Source: Methylobacillus caricis
GTDB lineage: Bacteria > Pseudomonadota > Gammaproteobacteria > Burkholderiales > Methylophilaceae
DNA: 64,000 nt
Assembly: GCF_020532705.1 (NCBI RefSeq)
Contig: NZ_JAJAVD010000001.1
Span: 1 to 64,000 of the forward strand
Direction: 5' to 3'
In this document: positions 9,452-19,633 of the stretch, piece after piece
How positions within the stretch are numbered: position 1 is the first letter of the stretch
Layout: each line of letters opens with the position of its first letter
The notes under the pieces: model-generated
What the model saw: only the letters and a program-made list of their open reading frames with translations
The model's database searches: none
What the model was told of the DNA's origin: nothing
Position numbers and translations under genes: made by a program

Positions 9452-10774
9452 GTGGCTAACGATAGTATTTTTGGTGCGGTAGGGAAAATGAGTGAGCTCA
9501 AGGGCCGTTTGCTGTTCGTGCTGGGTGCTTTAATCGTTTTCCGTCTAGGTGCGCACATTCCGGTTCCTGGTATCGATCCGGATGTGCTTGCCCGCCTGTT
9601 TGAATCACAGAGCGGTGGTATTCTGGGCATGTTTAATATGTTCTCGGGCGGTGCCCTGGAACGTTTTACGATTTTTGCCCTGGGTATCATGCCGTATATC
9701 TCGGCTTCCATCATCATGCAGCTTCTTACTGTGGTATCCCCGCAGATGGAGCAGTTGAAAAAAGAAGGTGAGAGCGGTCGCCGCACTATTACCAAGTACA
9801 CCAGATACGGCACAGTGTTTCTGGCAACTTTTCAGGCGCTGGGAATTGCCATCGCGCTAGAAGGTCAAGCCGGTCTTGTGTTAGATCCAGGCCTCATGTT
9901 CCGCTTTACCACAGTGATTACCCTTGTGGGTGGTACCATGTTCCTGATGTGGTTGGGTGAGCAGATTACCGAGCGCGGTATTGGAAATGGTATTTCCATT
10001 ATCATCTTTGCAGGTATCGTTGCTGGCTTGCCACATGCGATTGGCGGTACGCTTGAATTGGCACGTACAGGTGCATTCTCAATACCATTGGTACTGTTCT
10101 TGTTTGTTGCCGCAATCCTTGTCACAGCATTTGTTGTGTTCGTGGAACGTGGCCAGCGCAAGATCACTGTCAATTATGCTAAGCGCCAGGTTGGACGTAA
10201 GGTATTTGGTGGCCAGACTAGTCACTTGCCACTGAAGTTGAATATGGCTGGTGTGATTCCTCCAATTTTTGCCTCGAGCATAATATTGTTCCCGGCGACA
10301 ATGGCTGGCTGGTTTGGTAGCCATGAAAGTATGTCTTGGTTGAAGGATATAGGTTCTACCTTATCCCCAGGTCAGCCTCTGTACATTATTTTCTTTGCTA
10401 CAGCGATTATTTTCTTCTGTTTCTTTTATACGGCATTGGTTTTCAATCCCAAGGAAACAGCGGATAACCTGAAAAAGAGTGGTGCATTTGTTCCTGGGAT
10501 CCGCCCTGGTGATCAAACTGCCAAGTATATTGATCGCATCATGGGGCGTTTGACCCTGGCTGGTGCCCTCTATATCACTGCAGTGTGCTTATTGCCTGAG
10601 TTCTTGATTCTTAAGTTTAATGTTCCGTTCTATTTTGGTGGTACTTCCTTGCTGATTATCGTGGTTGTAACCATGGACTTTATGGCCCAGGTTCAATCCC
10701 ACCTGATGTCTCATCAGTATGAAGGTCTGCTGAAAAAGGCTAACTTTAAAGGTGGTGCGGGTCTCCCGAGGTAA
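9452..10774 (+). CDS. secY: Protein translocase subunit SecY
   Basis: 440 codons, ten predicted membrane helices. This is the pore of the SecYEG channel in the inner membrane, serving SecA- and ribosome-driven export. It uses a GTG start at 9452 ([19 protein letters not shown]). The plug and first-helix region [14 protein letters not shown], and the cytosolic loop with [16 protein letters not shown], are as expected. It lies just before infA and rpmJ in the distal spc operon. Confidence 0.97.
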   Translation: MANDSIFGAVGKMSELKGRLLFVLGALIVFRLGAHIPVPGIDPDVLARLFESQSGGILGMFNMFSGGALERFTIFALGIMPYISASIIMQLLTVVSPQMEQLKKEGESGRRTITKYTRYGTVFLATFQALGIAIALEGQAGLVLDPGLMFRFTTVITLVGGTMFLMWLGEQITERGIGNGISIIIFAGIVAGLPHAIGGTLELARTGAFSIPLVLFLFVAAILVTAFVVFVERGQRKITVNYAKRQVGRKVFGGQTSHLPLKLNMAGVIPPIFASSIILFPATMAGWFGSHESMSWLKDIGSTLSPGQPLYIIFFATAIIFFCFFYTALVFNPKETADNLKKSGAFVPGIRPGDQTAKYIDRIMGRLTLAGALYITAVCLLPEFLILKFNVPFYFGGTSLLIIVVVTMDFMAQVQSHLMSHQYEGLLKKANFKGGAGLPR

Positions 10775-10782
10775 TCAGTAGT

Positions 10783-11001
10783 ATGGCAAAAGAAGATCGT
10801 ATCGAGATGCAGGGCGAGGTTCTTGAGAACCTTCCAAATGCAACATTCAGGGTCAAGCTAGAAAATGGCCATGTGGTACTAGGCTATATTTCAGGCAAGA
10901 TGCGTATGCACTATATCCGTATCCTGCCAGGTGACAAGGTTACCGTAGAGATGACCCCTTATGATTTATCGCGTGCGCGGATTATTTTCCGCGCCAAGTA
11001 A
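10783..11001 (+). CDS. infA: Translation initiation factor IF-1
   Basis: 72 codons, the standard length, a single S1/OB-fold domain with [20 protein letters not shown] and ending FRAK. IF-1 occupies the A site of the 30S subunit during initiation. The secY-infA-rpmJ order is common in betaproteobacteria and differs from E. coli, where infA is elsewhere. Confidence 0.97.
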   Translation: MAKEDRIEMQGEVLENLPNATFRVKLENGHVVLGYISGKMRMHYIRILPGDKVTVEMTPYDLSRARIIFRAK

Positions 11002-11023
11002 GATTCTAGCGAAGAGGTGAGAG

Positions 11024-11137
11024 ATGAGAGTTCGTGCATCAGTAAAGACGTTGTGCCGTAATTGCAAGGTGGTTCGCCGCCGTGGTGTGGTGCGTATTAT
11101 TTGCACTGACCCACGTCATAAGCAACGCCAAGGTTAA
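11024..11137 (+). CDS. rpmJ: 50S ribosomal protein L36
   Basis: A 37-codon gene, [20 protein letters not shown] and on to RQG. Four zinc ligands are visible: C11, C14, C27 and H32, so this is the zinc-binding form. GAGGTGAG lies about 6 bases before the ATG. It is the last gene of the spc operon. Confidence 0.96.
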   Translation: MRVRASVKTLCRNCKVVRRRGVVRIICTDPRHKQRQG

Positions 11138-11164
11138 TTCGGTACGCAAGTTTGTAATAAATGG

Positions 11165-11213
11165 GGCTAGTTTTTTTAATCTATTTGTTAAAAGCTAGCC
11201 AAGCTGTTAAAAT
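11165..11213 (+). promoter_or_regulatory. Putative alpha operon promoter with overlapping inverted repeat
   Basis: TTGTTA (11185-11190) and TAAAAT (11208-11213) are 17 nt apart, about 57 bases before rpsM. An inverted repeat, GGCTAG 11165-11170 and CTAGCC 11195-11200, with complementary T/A tracts inside, brackets the -35. The arrangement suggests readthrough from rpmJ is limited while a new start serves rpsM-rpsK-rpoA-rplQ. Confidence 0.55.
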
Positions 11214-11269
11214 TTTGGGCTTTTTTGGCGATTTGATTAAACGATGCGCCATTATTTTGGAGTAGCTAC

Positions 11270-11632
11270 ATGGCTCGTATAGCAGGGGTAAATATCCCAA
11301 ATCATAAACATACCGATATCGCATTGACTTCGATTTACGGTGTGGGTCGTAATACGGCAAAACAAATCTGTCTGGCTGCAGGCGTTTTGGCAACAGCGAA
11401 GATCAAGGATCTGAATGACGCTGAAGTCGAGAAGCTGCGCGATGAAGTCGCCAAGTTGCAGGTGGAAGGTGATCTGCGTCGTGAAGTGACTATGAACATC
11501 AAGCGTTTGATGGATCTGGGTTGCTACCGTGGTATCCGCCATCGTCGCGGGCTGCCAGTTCGTGGTCAGCGCACTAAGACCAATGCGCGCACTCGCAAGG
11601 GTCCAATTAAGCCTATCAAGGCATCCAAGTAA
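11270..11632 (+). CDS. rpsM: 30S ribosomal protein S13
   Basis: 120 codons, beginning [19 protein letters not shown] and holding [19 protein letters not shown] near the end. S13 lies in the 30S head and contacts P-site tRNA. It opens the alpha operon; TTTGGAG is its ribosome binding site. Confidence 0.97.
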   Translation: MARIAGVNIPNHKHTDIALTSIYGVGRNTAKQICLAAGVLATAKIKDLNDAEVEKLRDEVAKLQVEGDLRREVTMNIKRLMDLGCYRGIRHRRGLPVRGQRTKTNARTRKGPIKPIKASK

Positions 11633-11645
11633 GGAATAGCAAATA

Positions 11646-12035
11646 ATGGCTAAAGCTAACGTACGCGTACGCAAGAAAGTCAAAAAGAATATTGCCGAGG
11701 GCATCGCTCACGTGCACGCTTCTTTTAACAACACGATCATTACGATTACTGACCGCCAGGGTAACGCATTGTCTTGGGCAACATCCGGTGGTGCTGGTTT
11801 TAAGGGATCTCGTAAGAGTACTCCTTTTGCTGCACAGGTTGCTGCTGAAGCAGCAGGAAAGGCGGCTCAGGAGTGCGGTGTGAAGAATCTTGAAGTACGC
11901 ATCAAGGGCCCTGGCCCTGGCCGTGAATCTGCAGTTCGTGCTCTGAATGCTGTTGGTTTCAAGATCACCAGTATTTCTGACGTGACTCCGGTTCCGCATA
12001 ACGGTTGCCGTCCACCCAAGAAACGCCGTATCTAA
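11646..12035 (+). CDS. rpsK: 30S ribosomal protein S11
   Basis: 129 codons, with [20 protein letters not shown] and the C-terminal [18 protein letters not shown]11 is part of the platform near the E site. In most relatives rpsD follows; here rpoA follows directly. Confidence 0.97.
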   Translation: MAKANVRVRKKVKKNIAEGIAHVHASFNNTIITITDRQGNALSWATSGGAGFKGSRKSTPFAAQVAAEAAGKAAQECGVKNLEVRIKGPGPGRESAVRALNAVGFKITSISDVTPVPHNGCRPPKKRRI

Positions 12036-12080
12036 ATTAGATACATGGTCGCGACCACGATGAATCTTTTTTGTCGTGGT
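12028..12080 (+). promoter_or_regulatory. Inverted repeats between rpsK and rpoA
   Basis: Three small repeats occupy the site where rpsD would be expected: GTATCTAA/TTAGATAC (12028-12044, overlapping the rpsK stop), the palindrome GGTCGCGACC (12047-12056), and ACCACGA 12054-12060 with TCGTGGT 12074-12080, followed by a T-rich stretch. The last could be a weak terminator or a protein-binding structure. No function is proven. Confidence 0.35.
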
Positions 12081-12119
12081 TGATTTTATTTGAAGAAATC
12101 GAGGACCGTAAGGATAGCT

Positions 12120-13106
12120 ATGCAAAACAGTCCGACTGAATATTTGAAGCCACGTGTTGTTGATGTTGAAGTGATTTCGCCCGTGCGTGCACGTGTGACG
12201 CTTGAGCCTATGGAACGTGGTTTTGGTTATACGCTGGGTAATGCCTTGCGTCGTGTATTGCTTTCATCTATTCCTGGCTTTGCAATTACCGAAGTCAAGA
12301 TTGATGGTGTAGTGCATGAATACTCTACGCTTGATGGCGTGCAGGAAGACGTAGTTGATATCCTGCTGAACCTCAAAGGTGTTGCACTAAAGCTGAACAG
12401 CAAGAGCGAAACCACGCTGACTTTGAACAAGTCGGTGGAAGGTGTAGTGACTGCCGGGGATTTTGAAACAGGGCATGATGCTGAAATTGCAAATCCTGAT
12501 CACGTGATTGCTCACTTGACCAAGGGCGGCAAGATCAATCTTGAAGTCAAGGTTGAGATGGGACGAGGTTATCAGCCGGTACCTGCTCGCCAGAAGGGCG
12601 AAGATGAAGACCGTATTCTGGGTTTCATCCAGGTAGATGCTTCTTTCAGCCCTATCAGCAAGGTAAGCTACCATGTTGAAAGTGCGCGTGTTGAGCAGCG
12701 TACCGACCTGGATAAGCTGATTATGGATGTGGAAACTAACGGAGTAGTTGAGCCTGAGCAGGCAATCCGTGATGCTGCCCGCATTCTGATGGGTCAGTTG
12801 TCTGTATTTGCAGACCTGGAAGGTGCTCCTTCTGAAGTGGAAGTCAAGCATGCTCCTCAAGTTGATCCTATCCTGTTGCGTCCGGTAGATGATCTTGAGC
12901 TGACTGTGCGTTCTGCTAATTGCTTGAAGGCGGAAAATATTTATTACATTGGTGACCTGATTCAGCGTACTGAAAATGAGCTGTTGAAAGCGCCAAATCT
13001 GGGCCGTAAATCTTTGAATGAGATTAAGGATGTACTGGCCTCTAAGGGCCTGACATTAGGCATGAAACTGGAAAACTGGCCACCAGCTGGCTTGGAAAAG
13101 GTGTGA
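12120..13106 (+). CDS. rpoA: DNA-directed RNA polymerase subunit alpha
   Basis: 328 codons from the ATG at 12120, preceded by AAGGA; upstream in-frame codons are outside the family. The amino-terminal assembly domain includes [19 protein letters not shown]. The C-terminal domain (from about residue 250) has [18 protein letters not shown] and [18 protein letters not shown], which bind UP elements and activators. It lies between rpsK and rplQ. Confidence 0.97.
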   Translation: MQNSPTEYLKPRVVDVEVISPVRARVTLEPMERGFGYTLGNALRRVLLSSIPGFAITEVKIDGVVHEYSTLDGVQEDVVDILLNLKGVALKLNSKSETTLTLNKSVEGVVTAGDFETGHDAEIANPDHVIAHLTKGGKINLEVKVEMGRGYQPVPARQKGEDEDRILGFIQVDASFSPISKVSYHVESARVEQRTDLDKLIMDVETNGVVEPEQAIRDAARILMGQLSVFADLEGAPSEVEVKHAPQVDPILLRPVDDLELTVRSANCLKAENIYYIGDLIQRTENELLKAPNLGRKSLNEIKDVLASKGLTLGMKLENWPPAGLEKV

Positions 13107-13116
13107 GGGAATCACT

Positions 13117-13512
13117 ATGCGTCATCGCAACAGCAATCGTAAATTAAACCGCACCAGCAGCCATCGTCAGGCTATGTTGCGTAATATGGCTAACTCTTTG
13201 CTTCGTCATGAGATCATCAAGACTACTTTGCCTAAGGCAAAGGAACTGCGTCGTGTAGCAGAGCCTTTGATCACTTTGGGCAAGGAAGCTACTCTGGCTA
13301 ACCGCCGCCTGGCTTTCAACCGTCTGCGTGACCGTGAAATCGTGGGCAAGCTTTTCAGTGACCTGGGTCCACGTTACCAGACACGTAATGGTGGTTACCT
13401 GCGCATCCTGAAGTGTGGTTTCCGTGTTGGTGATAATGCGCCTATGGCATTGGTCGAGTTGGTTGATCGTCCAGAGCTGGCAGTTGACGCAGAAGTTGTG
13501 ACTGCTGAATAA
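13117..13512 (+). CDS. rplQ: 50S ribosomal protein L17
   Basis: 131 codons, beginning [21 protein letters not shown]17 closes the alpha operon and is followed by a strong terminator. GAGGGAATCACT precedes the ATG. Confidence 0.97.
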   Translation: MRHRNSNRKLNRTSSHRQAMLRNMANSLLRHEIIKTTLPKAKELRRVAEPLITLGKEATLANRRLAFNRLRDREIVGKLFSDLGPRYQTRNGGYLRILKCGFRVGDNAPMALVELVDRPELAVDAEVVTAE

Positions 13513-13533
13513 GTAGTCACCTCTGCTACTGAT

Positions 13534-13562
13534 AAAAAAGCCGGTCAAGTACCGGCTTTTTT
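13534..13562 (+). terminator. Terminator after rplQ
   Basis: AAAAAAGCCGGT (13534-13545), loop CAAGT, ACCGGCTTTTTT (13551-13562): a GC stem flanked by A and T runs, ending the ribosomal block. The remaining 270 bases up to mgtE hold a TATAAT at 13751-13756 without a well-spaced -35; nothing else was recognised there. Confidence 0.9.
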
Positions 13563-13834
13563 GCTTTTATTGCTTGTATGACCCTGGTTTGCTGCTTGCT
13601 CGTCAGAGTTCGGTATGTTTTTTTTGTGAGCATGCCAGTATTGTATATATCATCAGAATGTCATTCAGGATTGATTAAAAATCCTGGCCTTAAATCATAA
13701 TACTTAAAGAAATAACTTAATATTTGGTAAAACTGTACGGTTGCTGAATATATAATTTTCTTGTTGCTCTGAACACGGGGACTGGTCCAGGCCGGTAATT
13801 CCTTAATAAAATTTGCATAGGTCTGCGAGAGCAT

Positions 13835-15274
13835 ATGGCGGATATTCAGGAATCTAAGGAAAGTTTGCAGGAAAGTCTGCAACAGGTAATTACTCTCCTC
13901 AACAAGCACAAGCTGGTTGAGGATCTGCTGCATAAACAGGAAATGCCCAAGCAGGAACTGGTGCAGACGCTGGTGCATAGGCAGAACCTGGCTGAATTGC
14001 AGAAAAAACTGGATGCACTGCATCCTGCTGACGTTGCCTATATCCTGGAAGCGCTTCCGCTGGAGCAACGTCTGGATGTCTGGGATCTGGTCAAGGCTGA
14101 ACGTGACGGTGAGATCCTGCTGGAAGTGTCTGATGCGGTACGCCAGACGCTGATTGCGGACATGGATAGCGATGAGCTGCTGGCTGCGGCCGAGCAGCTC
14201 GACACTGACGAATTGGCAGATCTGGCGCCTGACCTGCCCAAGGACGTATTGCAGGAGCTATTGGAGAGCCTGGACAGCCGTAACCGTGAGCGGTTGCAGT
14301 CTGCCCTGGGTTACCAGGATGATGCGGTTGGTGCCCTGATGGACTTCGATATTGTCACTATCCGTGAAGATATCACCTTGGAAGTGGCTTTGCGCTATTT
14401 GCGCCGCATAGGCAGCTTGCCTGATCATACTGATAAGCTGTTTGTCGTGGACCGGAATGACATTCTGCAGGGGGTCTTGCCACTGAAGAGGATGGTGGTC
14501 AACGATCTGGATTCTGGCGTGGCTGAGATCATGGCGGACGATGCCGTGGTATTTCACCCTGAAGACAAGGCCGATGAAGCTGCCAAGGCTTTTGAGCGGT
14601 ATGACTTGGTGACTGCGCCTGTGGTGGATGAGAATAATCGCCTGGTGGGACGCTTGACCGTGGATACGGTGATGGATTACATCCGTGAAGAGGCTGAAAG
14701 CGATATGCTTTCCATGGCCGGTTTGCGGGAAGAGGAGGATATTTTCTCCTCTGTCTGGAAGTCGGTGCAGAACCGCTGGACTTGGCTGGCGATCAACCTG
14801 GTGACGGCCTTTGTGGCTTCACGCGTAATAGGCCTGTTTGAAGGATCGATCGAGAAAATTGTTGCCCTGGCAGCCTTGATGCCCATCGTTGCAGGCATAG
14901 GCGGCAATTCGGGTAACCAGACAACTACCATGATAGTGCGTGGCCTGGCATTGGGTCAGATTTCCACTTATAACACCAAGTCCATGTTGATCAAGGAGTG
15001 TGGTGTAGGGCTGCTCAATGGCTTGATCTGGGGTAGCGTGCTAGGTGTTATTGCCTATTGGCTCTATGGAAACATCTCACTGGGCCTGGTAATGACAGCT
15101 GCGATGACGTTGAATCTGTTGCTTGCTGCAGTCATGGGGGTGATGATTCCCTTGATCATGGCGACACGGTTCAACCGTGATCCAGCTGTAGGCTCCAGTG
15201 TGCTGATCACTGCGGTGACTGACAGCGGTGGTTTCTTTATCTTTCTTGGACTTGCAACCATATTCCTGCTATGA
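13835..15274 (+). CDS. mgtE: Magnesium transporter MgtE
   Basis: 479 codons, somewhat longer than the common 450. An acidic amino-terminal helical domain (roughly residues 30-155) is followed by a CBS-domain pair (about 160-285) that senses cytosolic magnesium, then five membrane helices with the conserved PIVAGIGGNSGNQTTTMIVR pore segment. It works as a homodimeric inner-membrane channel. The first 30 residues are Glu/Gln/Ser-rich and look like an extra helix. The stop overlaps the start of the next gene (ATGA), implying co-expression with the channel protein. Confidence 0.93.
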   Translation: MADIQESKESLQESLQQVITLLNKHKLVEDLLHKQEMPKQELVQTLVHRQNLAELQKKLDALHPADVAYILEALPLEQRLDVWDLVKAERDGEILLEVSDAVRQTLIADMDSDELLAAAEQLDTDELADLAPDLPKDVLQELLESLDSRNRERLQSALGYQDDAVGALMDFDIVTIREDITLEVALRYLRRIGSLPDHTDKLFVVDRNDILQGVLPLKRMVVNDLDSGVAEIMADDAVVFHPEDKADEAAKAFERYDLVTAPVVDENNRLVGRLTVDTVMDYIREEAESDMLSMAGLREEEDIFSSVWKSVQNRWTWLAINLVTAFVASRVIGLFEGSIEKIVALAALMPIVAGIGGNSGNQTTTMIVRGLALGQISTYNTKSMLIKECGVGLLNGLIWGSVLGVIAYWLYGNISLGLVMTAAMTLNLLLAAVMGVMIPLIMATRFNRDPAVGSSVLITAVTDSGGFFIFLGLATIFLL

Positions 15275-16590
15275 ACAACAATGCGCTTTATACCGTGTGG
15301 CAAGATCTTGTCACGGATTTCTCATCCGCTGCCGTGCTATGGCAGGTCGGTATTATTATCACCAGCCTGCTGATTGCTTGGTCCATTAATGGCCTGCAAC
15401 GTGCGCGCCTGGCAAAGCGGGCTGTCAATGTGCATCAGGCAGCGATTGATGGAATTACGCGTATCCTGTTCCCTATTTCATCCTTGCTGATGGTCTGGTT
15501 CGGACAACTGGTCATCAATCACTGGTATAACACCAACCTGCTGAAGCTTGCTTCCTATCTTTTGATTGCCATGGCCGTGATACGGCTGGCTGTCTATGTG
15601 CTACGTTATGTATTCTCTCCCAGCGGTTGGTTGCGCACGACTGAAAGCATATTTTCAACCACGGTATGGCTGATTCTGGTATTGCATGTCACCGGTTTGC
15701 TGCCGGAGATTCTGGAAGCGCTGGACAGCGTCCACTTTACTGTAGGCAAGAGTCCTGTCAGCCTGTTGTTGGTGATACAGGGCTTGCTGACTGTCCTGGT
15801 GACGGTTTTCATTGCCTTGTGGCTAAGCCGCCTGGTCGAGAACAGGTTGATGCAGGCGACCAATATCAATATCAATATGCGGGTAGTGATCAACAAGGTT
15901 ATACGCATTGCCTTCATATTCTTTGCTGTATTGATGGCACTGTCAGCTGTAGGGCTGGATATCACCCTGTTGTCGGTATTTGGCGGTGCCCTGGGGGTAG
16001 GTCTGGGCTTTGGCTTGCAGAAGATCGCCAGTAACTATGTCAGTGGTTTTATCATCCTGCTTGATGAGTCCATGAGCCTAGGAGATATTGTCACGATCGG
16101 CTCCTATTACGGCATAGTGCAGGAACTACGCTCGCGCTATATGGTACTGCGTCAACTGGATGGTACCGATGTCATCATCCCTAATGAGACTTTGATTACC
16201 AGTGCTGTGGTCAACCATACAGCCATACGCCGCCGGGTACCAATCAAGCTGCCTATCCAAGTGGGTTATGATACTGATCTCAGGGCGGCTCTGGCACTGA
16301 TGGTGGAGGTGGCCAAGCGCCAGAAGCGCGTAATGGTTGATCCTGCTCCTGATGCAAAGCTGGTAGGCTTTGGAGAAAGCGGTATTGACCTGAATTTGAC
16401 CATGTGGGTGCCTGATCCGGAAAACGGCGCGGGCAGTATCCCTTCAGATGTATATCTTGCTCTATGGGAAGAGTTCAAGGAGCGAGGCATAACCATTCCT
16501 TACCCACAGCGAGAAGTCCACCTATACGACCATGGTGTGTCGCAGGACGCGTCCAAGCCCGCATCAAGCGGAGAATCGTCTGGCGCCTGA
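15271..16590 (+). CDS. MscS-family mechanosensitive ion channel
   Basis: 439 codons. The amino half has several membrane helices. The MscS signature then follows: the pore helix with GGALGVGLGFGLQKIASNYV (about residues 240-262), the beta domain LDESMSLGDIVTIGSYYG and the VIIPNETLITSAVVNHT strand, and the C-terminal alpha/beta domain. It resembles larger MscS relatives (YbdG/YnaI type) more than MscS itself. Such channels open on hypo-osmotic shock. The 4-base overlap with mgtE suggests a two-gene unit linking ion uptake and release; that link is inference. Confidence 0.88.
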   Translation: MNNNALYTVWQDLVTDFSSAAVLWQVGIIITSLLIAWSINGLQRARLAKRAVNVHQAAIDGITRILFPISSLLMVWFGQLVINHWYNTNLLKLASYLLIAMAVIRLAVYVLRYVFSPSGWLRTTESIFSTTVWLILVLHVTGLLPEILEALDSVHFTVGKSPVSLLLVIQGLLTVLVTVFIALWLSRLVENRLMQATNININMRVVINKVIRIAFIFFAVLMALSAVGLDITLLSVFGGALGVGLGFGLQKIASNYVSGFIILLDESMSLGDIVTIGSYYGIVQELRSRYMVLRQLDGTDVIIPNETLITSAVVNHTAIRRRVPIKLPIQVGYDTDLRAALALMVEVAKRQKRVMVDPAPDAKLVGFGESGIDLNLTMWVPDPENGAGSIPSDVYLALWEEFKERGITIPYPQREVHLYDHGVSQDASKPASSGESSGA

Positions 16591-16650
16591 TAACATGGTT
16601 AATCAGGCAAAGTGGATCATGTTTGCGGAATAATGAATATCCCAGGCAAT

Positions 16651-16678
16651 AAAAAAGCCCGCATCTGCGGGCTTTTTT
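16651..16678. terminator. Bidirectional terminator between mscS-like gene and rpmG
   Basis: AAAAAAGCCCGC (16651-16662), loop ATCT, GCGGGCTTTTTT (16667-16678). The A and T runs on both sides make it usable from both strands, which fits its place between two converging genes. Confidence 0.9.
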
Positions 16679-16691
16679 AAACAGGCTGAAA

Positions 16692-16847
16692 TTATTTCAG
16701 CTTGGTTTCCTTGTACAGGACATGCTTGCGGACAACAGGATCAAACTTCTTGATCTCCATCTTTTCAGGCATGGTGCGCTTGTTCTTGGTCGTTGTGTAG
16801 AAATGACCTGTACCAGCGCTGGATTCCAGTTTGATTTTTTCACGCAT
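16692..16847 (-). CDS. rpmG: 50S ribosomal protein L33
   Basis: 51 codons from the ATG at 16847, beginning [20 protein letters not shown]. No cysteine is present, so this is the zinc-independent form. It follows rpmB on the same strand by 10 bases, the usual rpmB-rpmG pair. Confidence 0.96.
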   Translation of the reverse strand: MREKIKLESSAGTGHFYTTTKNKRTMPEKMEIKKFDPVVRKHVLYKETKLK

Positions 16848-16857
16848 GATTGAGTCC

Positions 16858-17094
16858 TTAGATCTTTTCGCCGCTGGCGCGCAGATCAGCCAGAACAGAG
16901 TCGATACCGTTCTTGTCGATAGTGCGCAATGCAGCATTGGTGATACGTAGGCTTACCCAGCGGTTTTCGCTCTCGACCCAGAACTTGCGGTTTTGCAGGT
17001 TAGGAAGGAAACGACGCTTGGTCTTGTTGTTTGCGTGGGAAACATTATTCCCAACCATCGGCTTTTTGCCGGTTACCTGACATACGCGTGCCAT
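16858..17094 (-). CDS. rpmB: 50S ribosomal protein L28
   Basis: 78 codons, beginning [20 protein letters not shown] and including [16 protein letters not shown]. First gene of the rpmB-rpmG pair; the upstream 86 bases to dut would hold its promoter. Confidence 0.96.
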   Translation of the reverse strand: MARVCQVTGKKPMVGNNVSHANNKTKRRFLPNLQNRKFWVESENRWVSLRITNAALRTIDKNGIDSVLADLRASGEKI

Positions 17095-17180
17095 GGTTGA
17101 CTCCGAAATTCGAAAGACCGCATTTATACCATGAAAAGGAAGTGACTTTCAAGTAAATTCAAAGATTTTTCACTGTATCG

Positions 17181-17633
17181 TCAGTGTTTTCCCGTGCTGC
17201 CAAATCCGCCTTCGCCGCGTTCGCTGGCGACAAACTCATCAACGATATTAAAGCTGGCCTGCACCACAGGCACAATGACTAGCTGGGCAATGCGTTCCAT
17301 GGGGTTAAGCATGAAGCTTTCCTTGCCGCGGTTCCAGCAGGAAACAAGTAATTGACCCTGGTAATCTGAATCTATCAGGCCGACCAGGTTGCCCAGCACG
17401 ATACCGTGTTTATGACCCAGGCCTGAGCGTGGCAGTATGAGCGCGGCATAATTCGGGTCGGCCAGGTGAATGGCCATGCCAGTTGGAATCATGATGGTGT
17501 CGCCTGGGTGCAGGCTTTGTGTATGTTCGATACAGGCGCGCAGGTCCAATCCTGCCGAGCCCGGGGTGGCGTAGGCGGGCAGCATATGCTGCAGTCTGCT
17601 GTCGAGAATTTTGACGTCTATATTAATGCTCAT
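17181..17633 (-). CDS. dut: dUTP diphosphatase
   Basis: 150 codons, a trimeric dUTPase. Motifs in order are GSAGLDLRA, the uracil-binding [13 protein letters not shown], the [12 protein letters not shown] hairpin with the catalytic Asp, ERIAQLV, and the glycine-rich C-terminal GEGGFGSTG. It removes dUTP and supplies dUMP for thymidylate. The start overlaps the coaBC stop by four bases; coaBC-dut pairs are widespread. Confidence 0.97.
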   Translation of the reverse strand: MSINIDVKILDSRLQHMLPAYATPGSAGLDLRACIEHTQSLHPGDTIMIPTGMAIHLADPNYAALILPRSGLGHKHGIVLGNLVGLIDSDYQGQLLVSCWNRGKESFMLNPMERIAQLVIVPVVQASFNIVDEFVASERGEGGFGSTGKH

Positions 17634-18838
17634 GAAGATTCTTTCTTGTTGGTGTTATCCAGCATAGCGGCAATATGTTGCAGCAATCCGCGTGCAAGTT
17701 CCAGCTTGGGGGCCTGCGGCAATGGATGCGAGCCATGGTCGTCCAGTAATATCAGGCTGCTGGCATCCTTGCCCATGGCATCAGTGGCGATATTGGCCGC
17801 TATGAGCGGCAGTTTTTTATTGCGGCGTTTTTGTTCAGCGTATTCCAGCAGCTTCTCGCTCTCGGCTGCAAAGCCAACGCAGAAAGGCGCATCCGGCCTG
17901 GCAGCTATGGTGGCGAGTATGTCTTGATTGGGTTGCAGCTGGAGTGTGAGTGTAGCATCGCTTTTCTTGATCTTGTGTGCACTGACATGCTGCGGTTTGT
18001 AGTCGGCGACGGCTGCCACGGAGATAAAAACGTCCTGTCCACTGATATTGGATTCAACAGCTTGCAGCATCTCCGCTGCCGTGGTGACTGCAATGGTGTT
18101 GACCTTGGCCGGAGTTGCCAATGCCACCGGCCCACTGACCAGCGTCACTATCGCCCCCATTTCGCTGGCAGCGCGCGCAATGCTATAACCCATTTTGCCT
18201 GAACTATGATTGGTGATCGCCCGTATTGGATCTATCGGCTCAATGGTGGGCCCTGCCGTAATCAGTATGCGTTTGCCTGCAAGCAGCTTGGGTTGAGTGC
18301 GGGCGAGGAGTTGTTCCACAATTTCCTCAGGCTCCAGCATGCGTCCCATGCCGGTCTCTCCACAGGCCTGATCACCACTGGCAGGGCCAAGTACATCGAT
18401 GCCATCATGGTGCAGTTGTTTGATATTGCGGCGGGTGGCAGGGTTGTTCCACATCTGCTGGTTCATTGCCGGTGCGACCATCAATTTGCAGTCCCGGGCC
18501 AGGCAGAGTGTGGAAAGCAGGTCATCGGCTGCGCCATGGACGAGCTTGGCAATAAAGTCGGCACTGGCAGGTGCAATGAGGATTGCATCCACTTCGCGTG
18601 ACAAATCGATATGCGCCATGCCCTTGCTGGAGCCTGCGTCCCATAAGCCGGTGTAGACGGGTTTGCCGGACAATGCCTGGAATGTCAGCGGGGTGACAAA
18701 CTGGGTGGCGGCTTCAGTCATGACAACCTGCACCTCTATGCCCTGTTTTACCAACAGCCGGACGAGTTCAGCCGCCTTGTAGGCCGCAATGCCGCCTGTG
18801 ATGCCGAGCAACAGCTTTTTTATGGAATAATGGCTCAT
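17630..18838 (-). CDS. coaBC: Bifunctional phosphopantothenoylcysteine decarboxylase/phosphopantothenate-cysteine ligase
   Basis: 402 codons from the ATG at 18838 ([20 protein letters not shown]); an upstream TTG would add eight residues. The amino half is the flavin-dependent decarboxylase with APAMNQQMW and CGETGMGRM. The carboxy half is the CTP-dependent ligase, with [23 protein letters not shown] and an IKKSD lysine segment. Together they turn 4'-phosphopantothenate into 4'-phosphopantetheine for coenzyme A. Confidence 0.96.
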   Translation of the reverse strand: MSHYSIKKLLLGITGGIAAYKAAELVRLLVKQGIEVQVVMTEAATQFVTPLTFQALSGKPVYTGLWDAGSSKGMAHIDLSREVDAILIAPASADFIAKLVHGAADDLLSTLCLARDCKLMVAPAMNQQMWNNPATRRNIKQLHHDGIDVLGPASGDQACGETGMGRMLEPEEIVEQLLARTQPKLLAGKRILITAGPTIEPIDPIRAITNHSSGKMGYSIARAASEMGAIVTLVSGPVALATPAKVNTIAVTTAAEMLQAVESNISGQDVFISVAAVADYKPQHVSAHKIKKSDATLTLQLQPNQDILATIAARPDAPFCVGFAAESEKLLEYAEQKRRNKKLPLIAANIATDAMGKDASSLILLDDHGSHPLPQAPKLELARGLLQHIAAMLDNTNKKESS

Positions 18839-18909
18839 CAAGAGATATGTAAATAGACTCAATAAAACAGCTATATGAATTCATTCGATTTTATATGAAA
18901 GGCTGAACT

Positions 18910-19584
18910 GTGGCGATTACTGATTGGCCAGAAGGGGAGAGACCGCGGGAGAAACTGCTGGCAAATGGCGCAGCTGCACTTTCAGACGCTGAGTTGCTGG
19001 CAATTTTTCTGCGCACTGGGGTGGCTGGAAAAAGTGCAGTTGACCTAGCTCGGGACTTACTTGGACGATTTTCCAGCTTGAACGGTATTTTTGCTGCCAG
19101 CTTGCAGGAAATTTGTGATGTGCACGGCATGGGCACCAGCAAGTTTGTACAGTTGCAGGCGATCTTCGAGATGAGCCGCCGTGCATTGGCTGAAGAAATG
19201 CAGGTACGGGATGTGCTGAATTCTCCGCAGCAGGTGAGGCATTATCTCAGTCTCAAGATCGGTGCCTTGCCGCGCGAGGTGTTTATTGTATTGTTTCTTG
19301 ATGCGCAGAACCGGGTGCTGGCCTATGAGGAGCTGTTTGCCGGCACACTGACGCAGACCAGCGTCTATCCACGTGAGGTGGTGAAGCGTAGTCTGCACCA
19401 TAATGCGGCTGCTGTCATTTTTGCCCACAATCATCCTTCTGGCGTGGCCGAACCCAGTCAGGCAGACCAAGCATTGACCATGGCGCTCAAGAAAGCACTG
19501 GAACTGATGGACGTGCGGGTGTTGGACCACTTTGTCGTGGCGGGTAATGTCACGGTATCGTTTGCAGAGCGTGGGTTACTGTAA
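18910..19584 (+). CDS. radC: RadC family protein (JAB/MPN domain)
   Basis: 224 codons with a GTG start at 18910. A helix-hairpin-helix-like part (residues 1-95) precedes the JAMM domain, with the metal motif [16 protein letters not shown] and an upstream glutamate in YEELFAGT. The family was named for DNA repair, but the repair role in E. coli was not upheld; the true function is open. It is divergent from coaBC. Confidence 0.92.
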   Translation: MAITDWPEGERPREKLLANGAAALSDAELLAIFLRTGVAGKSAVDLARDLLGRFSSLNGIFAASLQEICDVHGMGTSKFVQLQAIFEMSRRALAEEMQVRDVLNSPQQVRHYLSLKIGALPREVFIVLFLDAQNRVLAYEELFAGTLTQTSVYPREVVKRSLHHNAAAVIFAHNHPSGVAEPSQADQALTMALKKALELMDVRVLDHFVVAGNVTVSFAERGLL

Positions 19585-19633
19585 ATAGCAGGATTGATTG
19601 ATGGCAGCTGTTTGCCAAGACCAAATGCTGCTG

